Of a DNA stretch of 64,000 nt, positions 14,295 through 25,460 are shown piece by piece; position 1 is the stretch's first letter; every line of letters starts with the position of its first letter. A program made the position numbers and the translations under genes. The stretch is taken from contig CM049310.1 of the NCBI GenBank assembly GCA_026874595.1, positions 20,126,058-20,190,057 on the forward strand, written 5' to 3'. The DNA is from Sipunculus nudus (lineage: Eukaryota; Annelida; Sipuncula; Golfingiida; Sipunculidae). The notes under the pieces are model-generated. The model made no database searches, was not told the origin of the DNA, and was given only the letters and a program-made list of their open reading frames with translations.

Positions 14295-14575
14295 CAGCTT
14301 CTGTGGCTCAGGGGAAGAGCACAGTACTCACAGCCCGGAGGTTGTGATTTCGAATCTCAGCCGAGGCAGTGATATTTTCACGGTTGGTGAGCGCTCTAAT
14401 GGCTTAAAGGGAAGCCTGTGCCCCACAGCCGTGTATCACTCACAAACGAGTGCGTCTTTGGGGGGGGGGGGGGTGGGGGTGGGTGAGGGGTTCTTCGGTG
14501 TTATGACCCAGCAGTGGGGATGATTACAAACACAGGAACCGCAGGTGTGGCAGACACCGGGTCTGGGTGACATCA
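14295..14575 (+). mobile_element. tRNA-derived SINE-like repeat
   Basis: The left part resembles a pol III promoter. TGGCTCAGGGG near 14304 fits an A box, and about 40 bp later TTTCGAATCTC resembles a B box (GGTTCGAATCC). The sequence between has a tRNA-like D-arm and anticodon-arm layout. A G-rich, unrelated body follows, with 13 G at 14460-14472. No intact cloverleaf forms, so this is not called a tRNA gene. The 3' end and target duplication were not resolved. Confidence 0.5.
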
Positions 14576-14707
14576 GGATACAAAAATAATATGACAGGAA
14601 GCGAGCGCTACCGCCCTGTCACGTAGTCCCAAACTGAAATGGAATTCTGCAGATGTACATACTAAGATAAGATAAGAGAGCATGGAAAATGCAGGCCGTT
14701 GCCTTCA

Positions 14708-14709
<2 letters not shown>

Positions 14710-14776
<67 letters not shown>
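14710..14776. repeat. (AT)n microsatellite, ~67 bp
   Basis: Uninterrupted AT dinucleotide run. The open frame running through it is an artefact. Confidence 0.97.
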
Positions 14777-14780
<4 letters not shown>

Positions 14781-16780
14781 ACAGATATCTGTGTGCAGTT
14801 TTATATTATTATGCTGTGTGATTGTATTGATTTGCTGTTATGCTGTTGTTGTACTGTGTAATTGTATCGATTTAGTGCATTGTAATGTTAGGGTTGTTTT
14901 AAGAATAAATTATAGTTATTTGTTAACAAAAAACACCGACTTCTTTATTCATTTCCCTAGACATTTCACGCTGCCTAGTGTTACAGAATCTGATTTTTTT
15001 ATCTCAATAACAACATTTAGGCTCGTCATGACTACGTGATCTATTGATATTAGGTTCCGTAACAATATATACGTCCCATTATTCTTGTGAATATAGTACC
15101 TACCCTGAGGCCTGTATGTTAAGGTTAGGTTAGGTAACATGCATGCATCAAAGGAATGAAAAACGTCTTACGCATGGTAGAATGGGTCTTAACAGCTCTA
15201 TCAAAAAACATAAATATAACCGTATGACAGCATGATAGCATACCGTGTGACAAGGATAATACAGGAAGAGAGGGTGAGGAGGACCCCTTGAAATTAAAGC
15301 TGAATTAAACAATTAGTCATCTCATTCACGCCTGGAATGCTACATACACGTAGGCTCCACGCAAATTGGGCCACGTAAATTTCGGGAAAAAAACAGCTCA
15401 TTGGTTATCTCATGTGGTGCCCTCTGCTGAAGGAAAATTTCACTAAATGTTATGATGCTTCAGGCCAATGCCATGGGTATTCCGTGATTCATGGAATTTG
15501 AATTAGTAGAGATTAATGAATAGAGAATTCATGAGATTGCATGCAAGTGAATTGCAACTGTGTCTGCATTTTTTCTTTAAAGCCTTGGACCATGACCAGT
15601 TAATTGACTATAAATTGAAGAGGATGAGGGGAACTATAATTAAAAAAAAATTATTAAGTAATTATAAACCTGCTGGTTTTCAAGGTTAATATACCAAGGA
15701 ATACAGCGTATGGTCTAAAAGCTTTTAGTTTCTAATACTTTTAACACCAAGAAGTGTTTGAAACGGACATAAATATCTATTATTTCATCACAAAGTAAAT
15801 ATATTTTAACGAATTTACTTTCACACTCTAATATATAGTTCTTTATGGTTCTTTTAAGAACCTATTTAGTTCTTGATAGAACCATGTTTCTTTCTGGAAC
15901 TCGTTTCTCCATATCTAGGTTCTATCTGGCCTTTTTTGACATAAAGTTTGAAGGGTATTTTTTTTTTTACTAAACACAAATCAAAATATTGACTAACCTT
16001 TGTCTAACGTATTAAATGGAAGAATTCATGAGAACAGTAGAGCTTTGATATGATATGTCCGGAAGATTGAGGGTCTATATTGCCAAGAGTTAATTTTAAT
16101 TTAGCACAAATGTTTATTGACCGAAATAGTTAAATACAGCCTATATTAGATTAACTACCATGGTGACAGGATCAGAGGAAAAAGGACAATGGTTGTGATA
16201 CCGTCAACATGTAGATTGTTACGGAAATTGACACTGCCTTATTATTCTTAATACGGCGTAAACGACACCATAAAGGTTAACAGGGATAAACCGTTTATAA
16301 TTTTCTTCGTCTCACATTGGCAAACTTGAATTCTAAAGGTTTTGTTATTCTTCCCCATAACAACTACTTTATCGGCCAAACCTTTAACATTAATAACTGA
16401 AGCGGTTACCAGTGTAAAAAAGACTTTGATTCGTAATACTGTTGGATGATATAACGGAGACTTACAGCGTCAACCATAGTCCATTCGATTGGGTATGTCA
16501 TTCCATGTATAAGCCTAGTTTCGTACCTGCTGTGCTATTTCCAACATACGAACTGACATGTCATTCAACCAAACCATCAATATACCAGCATTTACTCCAG
16601 TGTTCGTCTATTTGAACATGGAATCCCTAATTTCCTCGGAAATCCAACAAAGCCCTTGCTTAAGCTATTTTGGGGGATTAAGGTCAACAATATTCGTAAA
16701 GGCTTAGCGTACGGCGACCTATCTTATTTCACGCCCGGTGCCTCTCTCTGCATGAGCAAGGTGGTTGGTAACAACTGGTC
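14777..16780. other. Non-coding stretch upstream of the Mab-21-like gene
   Basis: No coding exon recognised apart from the palindromic cluster listed separately. An 11-base T run lies near 15958. Confidence 0.5.
15836..15935. repeat. Clustered GGTTCT / AGAACC inverted repeats
   Basis: Within about 100 bp the motifs GTTCTTTATGGTTCTT, AAGAACC, AGTTCTTGATAGAACC and AGGTTCTATC alternate in orientation. GGTTCTTTTAAGAACC is a 7-bp stem with a two-base loop. Such clusters often mark the end of a foldback or TIR element, but no partner end was found. Confidence 0.55.
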
Positions 16781-16784
16781 CTCA

Positions 16785-16793
16785 TATATAAGG
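16785..16793 (+). promoter_or_regulatory. Candidate TATA box of the Mab-21-like gene
   Basis: TATATAAGG lies 342 bp before the start codon and about 60 bp before a strong splice donor (ACTG|GTGAGTG at 16854). A start site ~30 bp downstream would give a short untranslated exon. Supported by position and motif only. Confidence 0.45.
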
Positions 16794-16814
16794 CTTCAGG
16801 CCACCCACCGCCTT

Positions 16815-16853
16815 CCAGTTGACGTTAGTAGCGTCCGTGCGCTAGACACAACT
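16815..16853 (+). other. Predicted untranslated first exon of the Mab-21-like gene
   Basis: The 3' edge is the donor GTGAGTG at 16854. The matching acceptor would be the T-tract ending in TTTTTTTTAG near 17128, only 7 bases before the ATG at 17135. The 5' edge is placed ~30 bp after the TATA-like box and is approximate. Confidence 0.4.
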
Positions 16854-17134
16854 GGTGAGTGACAATGGATAACTGTAGAAAAATAAAACAATATTCATGG
16901 TTGTGTATATGTTTGGATTTAAAGAAATCAAACTACAGAAGTCCTTGGGAAACTGTATAGGAACTAAGGGAGGAGAAGAAAATTAAACATTTCAACGGGA
17001 ATATATGAATTATAGAATTGGCGAGCAATTGAGAGGATTTACGTATCAATTGGATTATCATTAGTTCAGTAAAACCTATACTAATTAAAACAACAGAAGT
17101 ATACGTTTCATAGGGCGTTTTTTTTAGCGCAGTC

Positions 17135-20100
17135 ATGGAAAATGTAGATCGTCTTGGCGTTTTCCTGAATCACGTGATCGAAAAGCGACAACCAGACATT
17201 GATGACGTTTTACAGCAGCAGACGGCCCTGGCAGCCCGCGCCATCAACCAGTTGATATCGTCTGCCTACGCTCATGATGGATACTTCAGACGCACCTTTG
17301 ACTGGAAGCCGCTGAAAGGAAAGCCAAACGAAGAGGGGCTGGAGGCAATAGACTTCGACCATTTTACATGTAGGTTATTTCTGAAGAGATTCACGGACCC
17401 AGAAAGTTGTGTGGTAAGTATAATAAATCTACAACACGACTGAACGAGTATAAGCTTTTTCATTCCTTAATTATACAAAAATAAACCATACAAATCAAGG
17501 AATGTAAAATTGTGAATGTTTAACCTTATAAATAAAGATATTAATTCAGAGTTAGATTTTAGATTGTAATAATCAATGCGGAAGTTGTTAGCTTTCTACA
17601 GTAAGGGTGTTACAATTTTATATACCAATTTTATATATGCGACTGTACTAAACCGTTAATGATCAGATATATATGTTCATGTTATAATGCCAGTATTTTA
17701 AATCGAATTTCAATTTTCCAGATTCCATCGGTTCAGGAATTATAAGAATCAGATACACGATACAAACGTTCATAATTAATGATCACTTCCCGACACAAGG
17801 ACCTTGTTTGAGAGAGACGTGTTGTCTAACAAGTATTTTTTTTTCAATTAATAACGTACGAGATCTGCAGGGGACCGAATCCATGACTGGTCAAGTTGTC
17901 AACCAGACTATAGATATTTAAATATCAATTATCAGAGAGCCGCCCAGGTTATGCCTTCTGTTTGGTACTGACCTGCGAGACCCTTCGATATTATCATTAC
18001 TAACATGTAAACAGCGCCGGGTCATCTGAATGTTGACAGTATACCACGGCACTCCGGCCGTCACCAGCGGCCACCGGCTAGTTGTATTGTACCACCGTTT
18101 ATTATTAAATCTCTCACATAAATACTTATTCAGACATGATACTTTGCAAGTTAAACACGTATTTAATATCAAAATTGCCCTTTCCTGGAACCAGAGAAGG
18201 AGGACCTATATTTGGTTACACAATATACAATTTGGTGATTCATCTAAGACCAGCCGGTGTAGGTTTACAGCTAGATTACGAAAACAACCCTGCAGTTACT
18301 GGAAAAACTGAAACTGACCAACCACCCGAAACTTCCGTCGGAGATCGTTTCTATTAAAATTCAAAACGAACCTTTCCAGTAGAGCACTGTGGGACGGCCG
18401 GGGCTACATGTGTCAGCTGTCAAACGTCAAAGTCAAAATTTGTTACATTTCAAGGAACCACTTTCTGGTCACATTTCAAATGCGTATGCTTACAAAATGA
18501 TACTAATTCCGTGAAGTTCTTACTACAAGCACATCCATGTTTATGTAATTTGCCTTGAAACAATGCTTATCCAATGGACTTGAACGGACTACATTTCCCT
18601 CTTCACTACATTTATACCTACGCCGCTGGTGGATTGAGAACCCATTTTTTATTGTGATGTTTGAATTTCAATGCCTACAAACCCTAGTCAGCAGAGTCCG
18701 ATTCTGCGCACTATACTTTCCAACATAAGTTTTCATTTATTGAATGTTTCATTGTTTAATATTTTTATGATAACTGTTTTTACAATGTCAAAGCCAATAC
18801 GACCCAGGACATGCATCATTCTGTATCTTGACATAAATAGAAAATTCCTGTCCTACATTTAACAAAATAAAATACATCTACTAATAAGAGTTTAAAACCA
18901 GTCTTTTTAATTGTCTGTGTTTATATCCATTATATATTTGAAGCTACATACGTGACACATTATACAGCAATAAAAAATTACAGTTAGCACCCAATAACAT
19001 TTTAGAATCAGACCATTTACCTAAGGTTTATAGGGCAATCGATCATACATAATAACATATAGCGGAGATTTGATAAATTTCGCAAGACAGTTTGGTACTC
19101 ACAAAGGTGAGAATGCATATTATACAGTCTACGTTTAGGGGAACTTCAGGGCTATTCAGGGGAACTTAAGGGGATTTATATAACTTATATAACTATAATA
19201 TACATATATATATATTTTTTTACACTTTGGTATAACAGTGTGGCGCAGATGAAAGAAAGGGATTACAAGGTCCCTAAGCTTACGCACAATATGTATATAC
19301 ATGTACAATGTATTTGGAATGCAATGCACATATAACAGAATGACAAATGAACCTATCACGTTTTACGTTATAAACGTACCCTTCTAATTTCCCACACCCT
19401 AAGTCCAATTCCTCTACCACCCGATGTCGATAAAGCTTGGAATTGTAAAAAAAAGTCAAATTATTAGGAGTTACATGAAATCCGGTACTCTCCAGTCCGA
19501 CAAGCATGCGCATAATAAATATCATTGTAACTTGAATCGTTCAGCAGAGTAACACCTGTAGTTGGAACGCAGTCATTGTTAAATTGTGGGACCGACGGAG
19601 CAGAGCAAAGGCCACTGACTATACCATAGAGTGAATAACGGCCCCTCCCCTGTACAGTCTGTAACTAATGGGAAACTCTAGAACATTCATGCCACGTCAT
19701 CCAGGTGTACAAAAAGACTGCTTAAGAGTTTTGAGTTCAAAATCTACCAAAGAGCAGCAAGGAGAGCCAGAGAATGATGCACCTAAGTAACCACACGGTG
19801 ACTCGTGTAATTACTCTGTCCGCATACCTTCCAGTACTTCACTTATATTTTTTTAATATTCAAGTTTAAATCATGTGTCATTAGGTCTATAGTGTTCTTG
19901 TCTTTAAAACCACTACAATCAGTGCAAAATAAATGAACAGAATTTAATATGTGTATCAGTAGTGTTGTTTATATTGAAATAATTATCAATAATTCTATTA
20001 AATGATGCCGTCTTCCTGCTGTTTCTGTTGTAGTGTCAAACAGGGCCACAGTATGATCTTCTACCCGGAATAGGAACATGTCGCCTCAGTGGCGCCCTCA

Positions 20101-21416
20101 CTCCACAGCAACGGATGGCAGTCAGAGGAGAGTGGTCCGCTTGCATGGACGAACGTGGTTACATCGGCCCCGCCATGATTATTCCATGGTTTACTGAATG
20201 TATGTGTACTTGTGTTTGAAGAACAAAATAAATTTGAGACTGTCCAAATTAAGTTTGGAATTTCTGGTCATAAGAGGAAAACATTTTATCCGTCTTTATA
20301 TTTGATGCTACATGATTTGTAAAATGGGACATTATGAGAATTCTTACTTCAACATCATATGCTAGTGATATCATTACAGTTATTTACATGTGGTAAAAAA
20401 AGTTCAACTATTCATATCTAGATATTTCATCCATATTATACTTTTCATTAATGAGTTGATCCTAGATCTTTATGTTGCAGTACGATTTGCGAATTAAAAT
20501 TGTTTATTAATAGTTTACTTGCGATATAAACCCCCAAAGAACTCACTAATCCCCAGATTTACTTTTTACATCATAACAGGCTATTTTGATTTCAGGTTTG
20601 ACAAATGCTTTGCAAAAGCTCAAGACTAAAGACCGCGACATCGAAGGATCGCACAAGAAGCGATCTATTTTAGAGCGCGCCGAGATAACACCGTGTATTT
20701 TTTGCGTCAAATTAAAAGTCTACTCAGACGCTGGGCATGCTGTTACCATCCGCTTCGTTCCCGCCATTCGCTGCACTGGATGGCCCGCCGGTGCGTTCCT
20801 GCAACATGTTTTGCCGAAACAACGGCCGTACGCAGACGAGGGAAAGAAACATTTACAATACATGGAGGACAGAATACACTATGGCCAGAGCATGTGGACG
20901 CTGGACGCCGGTCCTGTTGTCCTGGATACAAGGGTTCTAACTGCAAAGCGCTTCCGGGATGGCATGCGCAGAGTGCATCACGCTGGCAGATTCTGGAAGG
21001 TCAACTTCGCGGGCGCGGAATCTGCCCTCCGTACTTGTCTGCAAAAATCTAAATTGAGTAACGGCCGTAACCTTTTGAATGTGTGGCGGTTTCTTTTGAT
21101 TTTGAAGATGGAACATAGTTTGGCGTGTCTTTCATTGACCACTTTACAGACCTCGATTTTATGGGCTTTTAAGAAACACGCAAGCCAGGTAACAGAGTTG
21201 GGACCCTGTGTTATGTACGTTTTGGAGTTTATTCGTGATAGCCTGAGACAGCGGTCTGTTCCAAACTTCTTTCTCCCAAACGTCAACATGGCTTCCGGTT
21301 TAGACTTGCCGTCATCCACTCAAACTGCGCTCGAGTTGGATGTATTATTGTGTTCTATGCAGGATAAACCGGGAACAGTATTACAGTATGGAAACGGCTA
21401 TTGCAAAGATGAATAA
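17135..21416 (+). CDS. Mab-21 family / cGAS-like receptor-type protein (3 coding exons)
   Basis: Exons are 17135-17413, 20034-20199 and 20596-21416. Donors are GTAAGT and GTATGT, acceptors TTGTAG and TTTCAG, and the frame is continuous, giving about 421 aa. Family marks are EGLEAIDFDHF (67-77), VPAIRCTGWP (203-212), W282 with FAGAE (286-290), and NFFLPN (372-377) near the C-terminus, in the order seen in Mab-21-like proteins. In animals this nucleotidyltransferase fold covers developmental Mab-21 proteins and cGAS-like nucleic-acid sensors that make cyclic dinucleotides. No signal peptide or membrane segment is evident. The third metal-binding acid appears to be Arg201, and the first pair is either D73/D75 (if gapped) or absent, so catalysis is doubtful. 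No GS-motif loop or zinc-ribbon insert was found. Family assignment is firm; ligand and role are unknown. Confidence 0.88.
17414..20033 (+). other. Intron 1 of the Mab-21-like gene
   Basis: This 2.6-kb intron is AT-rich and contains short open frames without domains. No bounded mobile element was recognised in it. Confidence 0.75.
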
Positions 21417-21440
21417 ACATTTTAACATACAATAAATAAA
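21412..21440 (+). terminator. Poly(A) signals of the Mab-21-like gene
   Basis: AATAAA occurs at 21412-21417, where it overlaps the TAA stop codon, and again at 21431-21436 and 21435-21440. The downstream pair is the more likely functional signal. Confidence 0.7.
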
Positions 21441-22467
21441 CCCAAGCAACCCTTAGAAATAAAATATGCCTTCGCATCGCCTATGTTTGGTTGTCTGTAG
21501 GGGGATTACGCATGATTGCTGACCCGATTTCTAAAAACTTTGTGGAGTGGTGAGATATGAGGCAATCATGACCGCTTGAAGTATGGTATATGGATCCGGA
21601 TAATTGTAATAATACCTTCAGCTTGTCTCTGACAGGTATTTTTCATGTTGCATCAATTCGTTTACGCTCTTTACACAGCGCTTTATACCTATAGGCCTAC
21701 TACCTATATCTTAAGCGCTGTTTGTTATGACCTCGAATCCTGAATTGCTACACCAGAGGGGATCACTGTATTTTTGTCCAATCAGATGAGACCTTGTGCT
21801 GGAAGACACAGCCAAGCAAGGAATACACGGAGCCAATGTTGTTCATTTCGTTTTGAGTGACAGCTTATTGCCCCGGTCACCGTCTGAACAGGCCACAGAC
21901 ATAGATAGAATGGTCCCAGACGTGGTTTGCTTAGGGCCTTGGGCACATAGTGTGCCCACTCGGTGGGCTGTAATTCAAACGAAACATAACAACAAAGGCT
22001 GCGTGCACATCTCGCTTGCTGGTTTCAGTTCTGCAGACAACAGATACATGGCTCCGCTAACACAGTCATAATGTCATAATCGAATCGGTCGATGATGCGA
22101 GAATGCAGAGGGAGCAATTAAAATTAAACATAAACTGTCATCAAGTGGCGCTTAAAGCGCAGCTATGGGCGGAGGAAGGATGCCTGTCGAGCGTTTGTTT
22201 ATTGGCATCTCGTTGGCTGCTTGTCACATCATACCCACGTTTTTTCAGCAGACAACAAACCTCCATCTGGTGTCTAAATGTATCATAAACGGTCAATGCA
22301 GGCAGCGTGAAAATCAGTTGCTTCTTTAGAAGCGCAAGGTTTCCGCTGCCTCGGGTGCATGTGTGTATCTGGATCATTACATTCGATAACGGATAACTAA
22401 GACTATGCTACCACTCTGGATCAGTTATCATACTAAAATATAATCTATAGGTATAGAGTTTTAAGAA
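21441..22467. other. Intergenic stretch, no gene recognised
   Basis: Contains a plus-strand open frame (21796-22071) without recognisable domains. Nothing else is supportable. Confidence 0.5.
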
Positions 22468-23675
22468 CAAGTAACCCATGGATCATGACGCTCAGCTCAC
22501 TGAGAAGAGATTCGCAAAAAGGAATTTTATCATCTGAACGGTAGTTTATACCCATTCAACTGAAGCATCAAACAGTCTAACCAACAGGCCAAGATTGTGT
22601 CTGTTTATTTTATATATATCAAATATAGAGAAAAAAATGCGTAACCTAAAAAAAATACAGGTGGCTCCACCAGTATGCAAGACTAATAAAAACACTTCAT
22701 GGTCAATATCCATGCAAAGAAACATGGTAATCTCTTAATTAGTTGTTCAGATACTTCAGCTTTTGTATCAGATTTTCCATTATTCTGAGGGATAATTCGG
22801 AGTCCTATAGCTTGAAGGATATGGGTAACAGAGACTTAATTTCAGGTTTCCACAGCCACATTTCATGGGCCTCCTTGCATGACAAGAATGAAGATTTTAG
22901 GTCCAGTTGTTACAATTTGTGCCACGTTAACAGATGACAGCATCCTTAAAAGTCTGAAAATAGAGGAAAAAAATCGAAAAATTGAATTAAATATAGTTTG
23001 CACCACCAGTCTGCAGAAACTGATGTAACACTCCATAATCAATATCCATGCAAAGAATCATGGTGATCTCTGCATTAGTTGTTCAGATACTTTAGCTTTT
23101 GTATCAAATTGTCCATTATTCTGAGGGATACTTCGGAGTCCTATAGCTTGAAGGATATGGGAAACAGAGACCTAATTTCAGGTTTCCACAGACACTTTTC
23201 ATGGGCCTCCTTGCATGACAAGAATGAAGATTCTAGGTCCAGTCTTTACGATTTGTGCCCTGTTAAAAGATGTTCACATTTTTAAAGGTCTCAAAAATAG
23301 AGAAAACAATTCGTAAAGAATCGAAAAATACAGTTGGCGCCACCAGTCTGCAGGAACTGATGGAACATCTCATGATCAATATGTATGCAAAAAATCATGA
23401 GCATCAGTGATGTAGTTAATGAGATATTGAAGTTTTTGTATGAAATTTTTGACTATTCTGGGGGGTACTTTGGGGCCCCATAGCTCGAAGTCTATGGGTA
23501 ACAGAGACCTAATTTCTGGTTTTATGGACCTCTCAGAATATCAAGTTACAAGTTTCTAGGTCCAGCGGTTACAATTTGTGCCTGGTTAACGGACAGACAG
23601 ACGGACAGACAGACGGACGACGGACAAAGAGTGATCGCTATAGCTCAGATGACTTACAGTCAGCTGAGCTAAAAA
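22468..23675 (-). mobile_element. Rolling-circle-like (HINE-type) repeat, family A, copy 1
   Basis: Read on the minus strand, the element starts after T's with AGCTCAGCTGACT, followed by a partly matching inverse, then CGATCACTC and a GTCCGTC run leading to GTTAAC. It ends with a subterminal GAGCTGAGCG, a short hairpin around CCATGG and CTTG followed by T. The interior holds three ~336-bp units, marked by GTT(GTTCAG/AATGAG)ATA at 22742, 23078 and 23415. There is no coding capacity; the open frames inside are repeat artefacts. The architecture matches non-autonomous Helentron-like elements; no family name is claimed. Confidence 0.65.
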
Positions 23676-23739
23676 CCTACTTAAGTTTTGGCACTCTTGG
23701 TGGTACCAATATGTTAAAATTTAGCTCTTGGCCCATGGA

Positions 23740-24422
23740 CTACACCTGCAACCATTTTTGCACAGCGTCCGTCTTTTTTGTCTGCCGTGGGATAAAATAA
23801 CTCATATCTCGGCAGTGGTTTGACTTAGCTGCCTAAAATTTTGCAGTGGTGGTCTGGGGCCACCTGCAACCATTTTTGCACAGCGTCCGTCTGTTTGTCT
23901 GTCGTTGGATAAAATCACTTATATCTCAGTAGTGGTTTGACTTATCTGCCTAAACTTTTGCAGGTTTATACATCTTGGATAGCTTTCTCGATTTTGTGGC
24001 AGGTTGCGCCCCCTTCATTTATGTTTACGCTGCAGACATTCAAGCTTATACTTCAGGACTAGTTTGACATATTCCCCCTGAAATTTGGCATGTTTATAGA
24101 TCTTACATAGCTCTTAATCATACCCAAAATTGTTGGCGCCACCTTCCACCATTTTTTACAGCGTCCTTCTGTTTGTCTGCTGAGGGATAAAATCACTCAT
24201 ATAAAAGTAGTGTTTTGACTTTTTGCATATGTATACAACTTGGACAGCTTTCTGGATTTTGTGGTAGGTGGTGCAACCTACATACACAATTCGGCTGCAG
24301 ACATTCATGCTAATATGCAACACACCTCACTCTTTTTCCAATTGCCACTCAGTCCATGCCTCACTTCACCCGTACTACTCTGATTTCGGCGGATACACGT
24401 AGTCGCTTGTCGCTTATTCTAG
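23740..24422 (+). mobile_element. Rolling-circle-like repeat, family B, 5'-truncated copy
   Basis: It is built of diverged units starting CACCTGCAACCATTTTTGCA and containing AGCGTCCGTCTG and a GGATAAAATCACT block, near 23746, 23868 and 24139. It ends like the complete family-B copy at 41-42 kb: GGCGGATACACGTAGTCGC, then TTATTCTAG followed by T's. The hairpin has a deletion relative to the other copy. The 5' terminus is missing where it abuts the opposite-facing family-A copy. Confidence 0.65.
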
Positions 24423-24426
24423 TTTT

Positions 24427-24630
24427 TATTGACTGAAGCTTATTTGATCAACATGAATCCAATCGGATTTTACAAGTGTGAAATCCAATGCTACACGAAG
24501 AGTTTCGATTACATGTATTATATTTAATAAAGTATATATCACACTGGAGTAAGCAGGGGTCTAAATTCAAATGGTCTGCACCTAGCTAACCTGCATTATC
24601 GAAGGAAATCATAAATTAAAAAAAATAAAG
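24427..24630 (-). other. Stray duplicate of the methyltransferase promoter region
   Basis: It matches 29418-29625, the region just upstream of the untranslated exon of methyltransferase gene A, in the same orientation. Shared landmarks are AAGCTTATT.GAT.AAC, GCAATTCTACACGAA-type sequence, GTTTCGATTAC, ATTCAAATGGTC.GCAC and ACCTGCATTATCG. It lies about 0.8 kb beyond the 3' end of gene A and has no exon attached, so it is a partial duplication product. Family-B DNA starts directly to its left. Confidence 0.75.
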
Positions 24631-24934
24631 TTCATATTAAATGATGTATCATGTACAGCTTTATAATATAAAAAAAATGATATGCAACTATTAATTAAAG
24701 GTATATTTGTCAATAGAATTGCACATTTCAACAACCAGACATCATTTATAACCAAAAAATATCTACGTTTCAGGGTTATGGTGTGTACATGAAAGATTTA
24801 CACATCTAAGAACAAAATATAGCATTTATATGAGGAAACAATAATAAACACCAATCTTTATGGTGCAAACTTAGTTGCTTAATGAAATCTTCATAAAATT
24901 AAAAATTAATTTATTAATTTGACAACTAACTAAA

Positions 24935-24997
<63 letters not shown>

Positions 24998-25460
24998 TTC
25001 TGTGTTGTCGCTTTCATTTGGAGGATTTTGATCAACGAACGACCTTTTTTTAGATAAATCTGATGCATAACAGGGTTTTTTTGGGTCGAGATCCCCCCCC
25101 CCCTCCCCCTGTTCTTAACCAACAGCAAAAATCTCCAACTGCTCTCATCCTGTATTTTTCTTTTTACTGCAGCTTTTGGCTTATATCACCTGGCGGCAAA
25201 TTATACAGCTAATATATACCACTCTCTGACCGACTGCTTTAGAGAAAGGAGCTAGAGGTACGTCTATCGGTATAGGGAATCCCGTTTTAATTATAGTTTA
25301 AATAAACATAAATATCAAAGCCTTGGTAAGGTTTAGTACATGTTACCTCACTAAGCAGATGACAAAGGCTAAAGTCTTAATAAAGAAAATGCTTATGACA
25401 GATACGGAGTAAATAATACCGTTATCTTATATATTCATATAGAGTTCCGTAGAGTAATTG
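24631..25460. other. 3' flank of methyltransferase gene A
   Basis: No gene. It holds the AT microsatellite at 24937-24994 and a C run near 25091-25105. On the minus strand no AATAAA was found close to the stop; an AATATA variant lies at the position equivalent to gene B's AATAAA, and ATTAAA lies ~165 bp away. Confidence 0.55.
24937..24994. repeat. (AT)n microsatellite, ~58 bp
   Basis: Uninterrupted AT dinucleotide run. Confidence 0.97.

Noticed and set aside
20978-21319. 113-codon minus-strand open frame within the Mab-21-like gene
   Set aside because: Antisense of exon 3, whose plus-strand frame has clear family motifs.
22743-23285. Two similar short open frames starting MFRYFSFCI
   Set aside because: Their similarity comes from the 336-bp tandem units of the family-A repeat, not from coding constraint.
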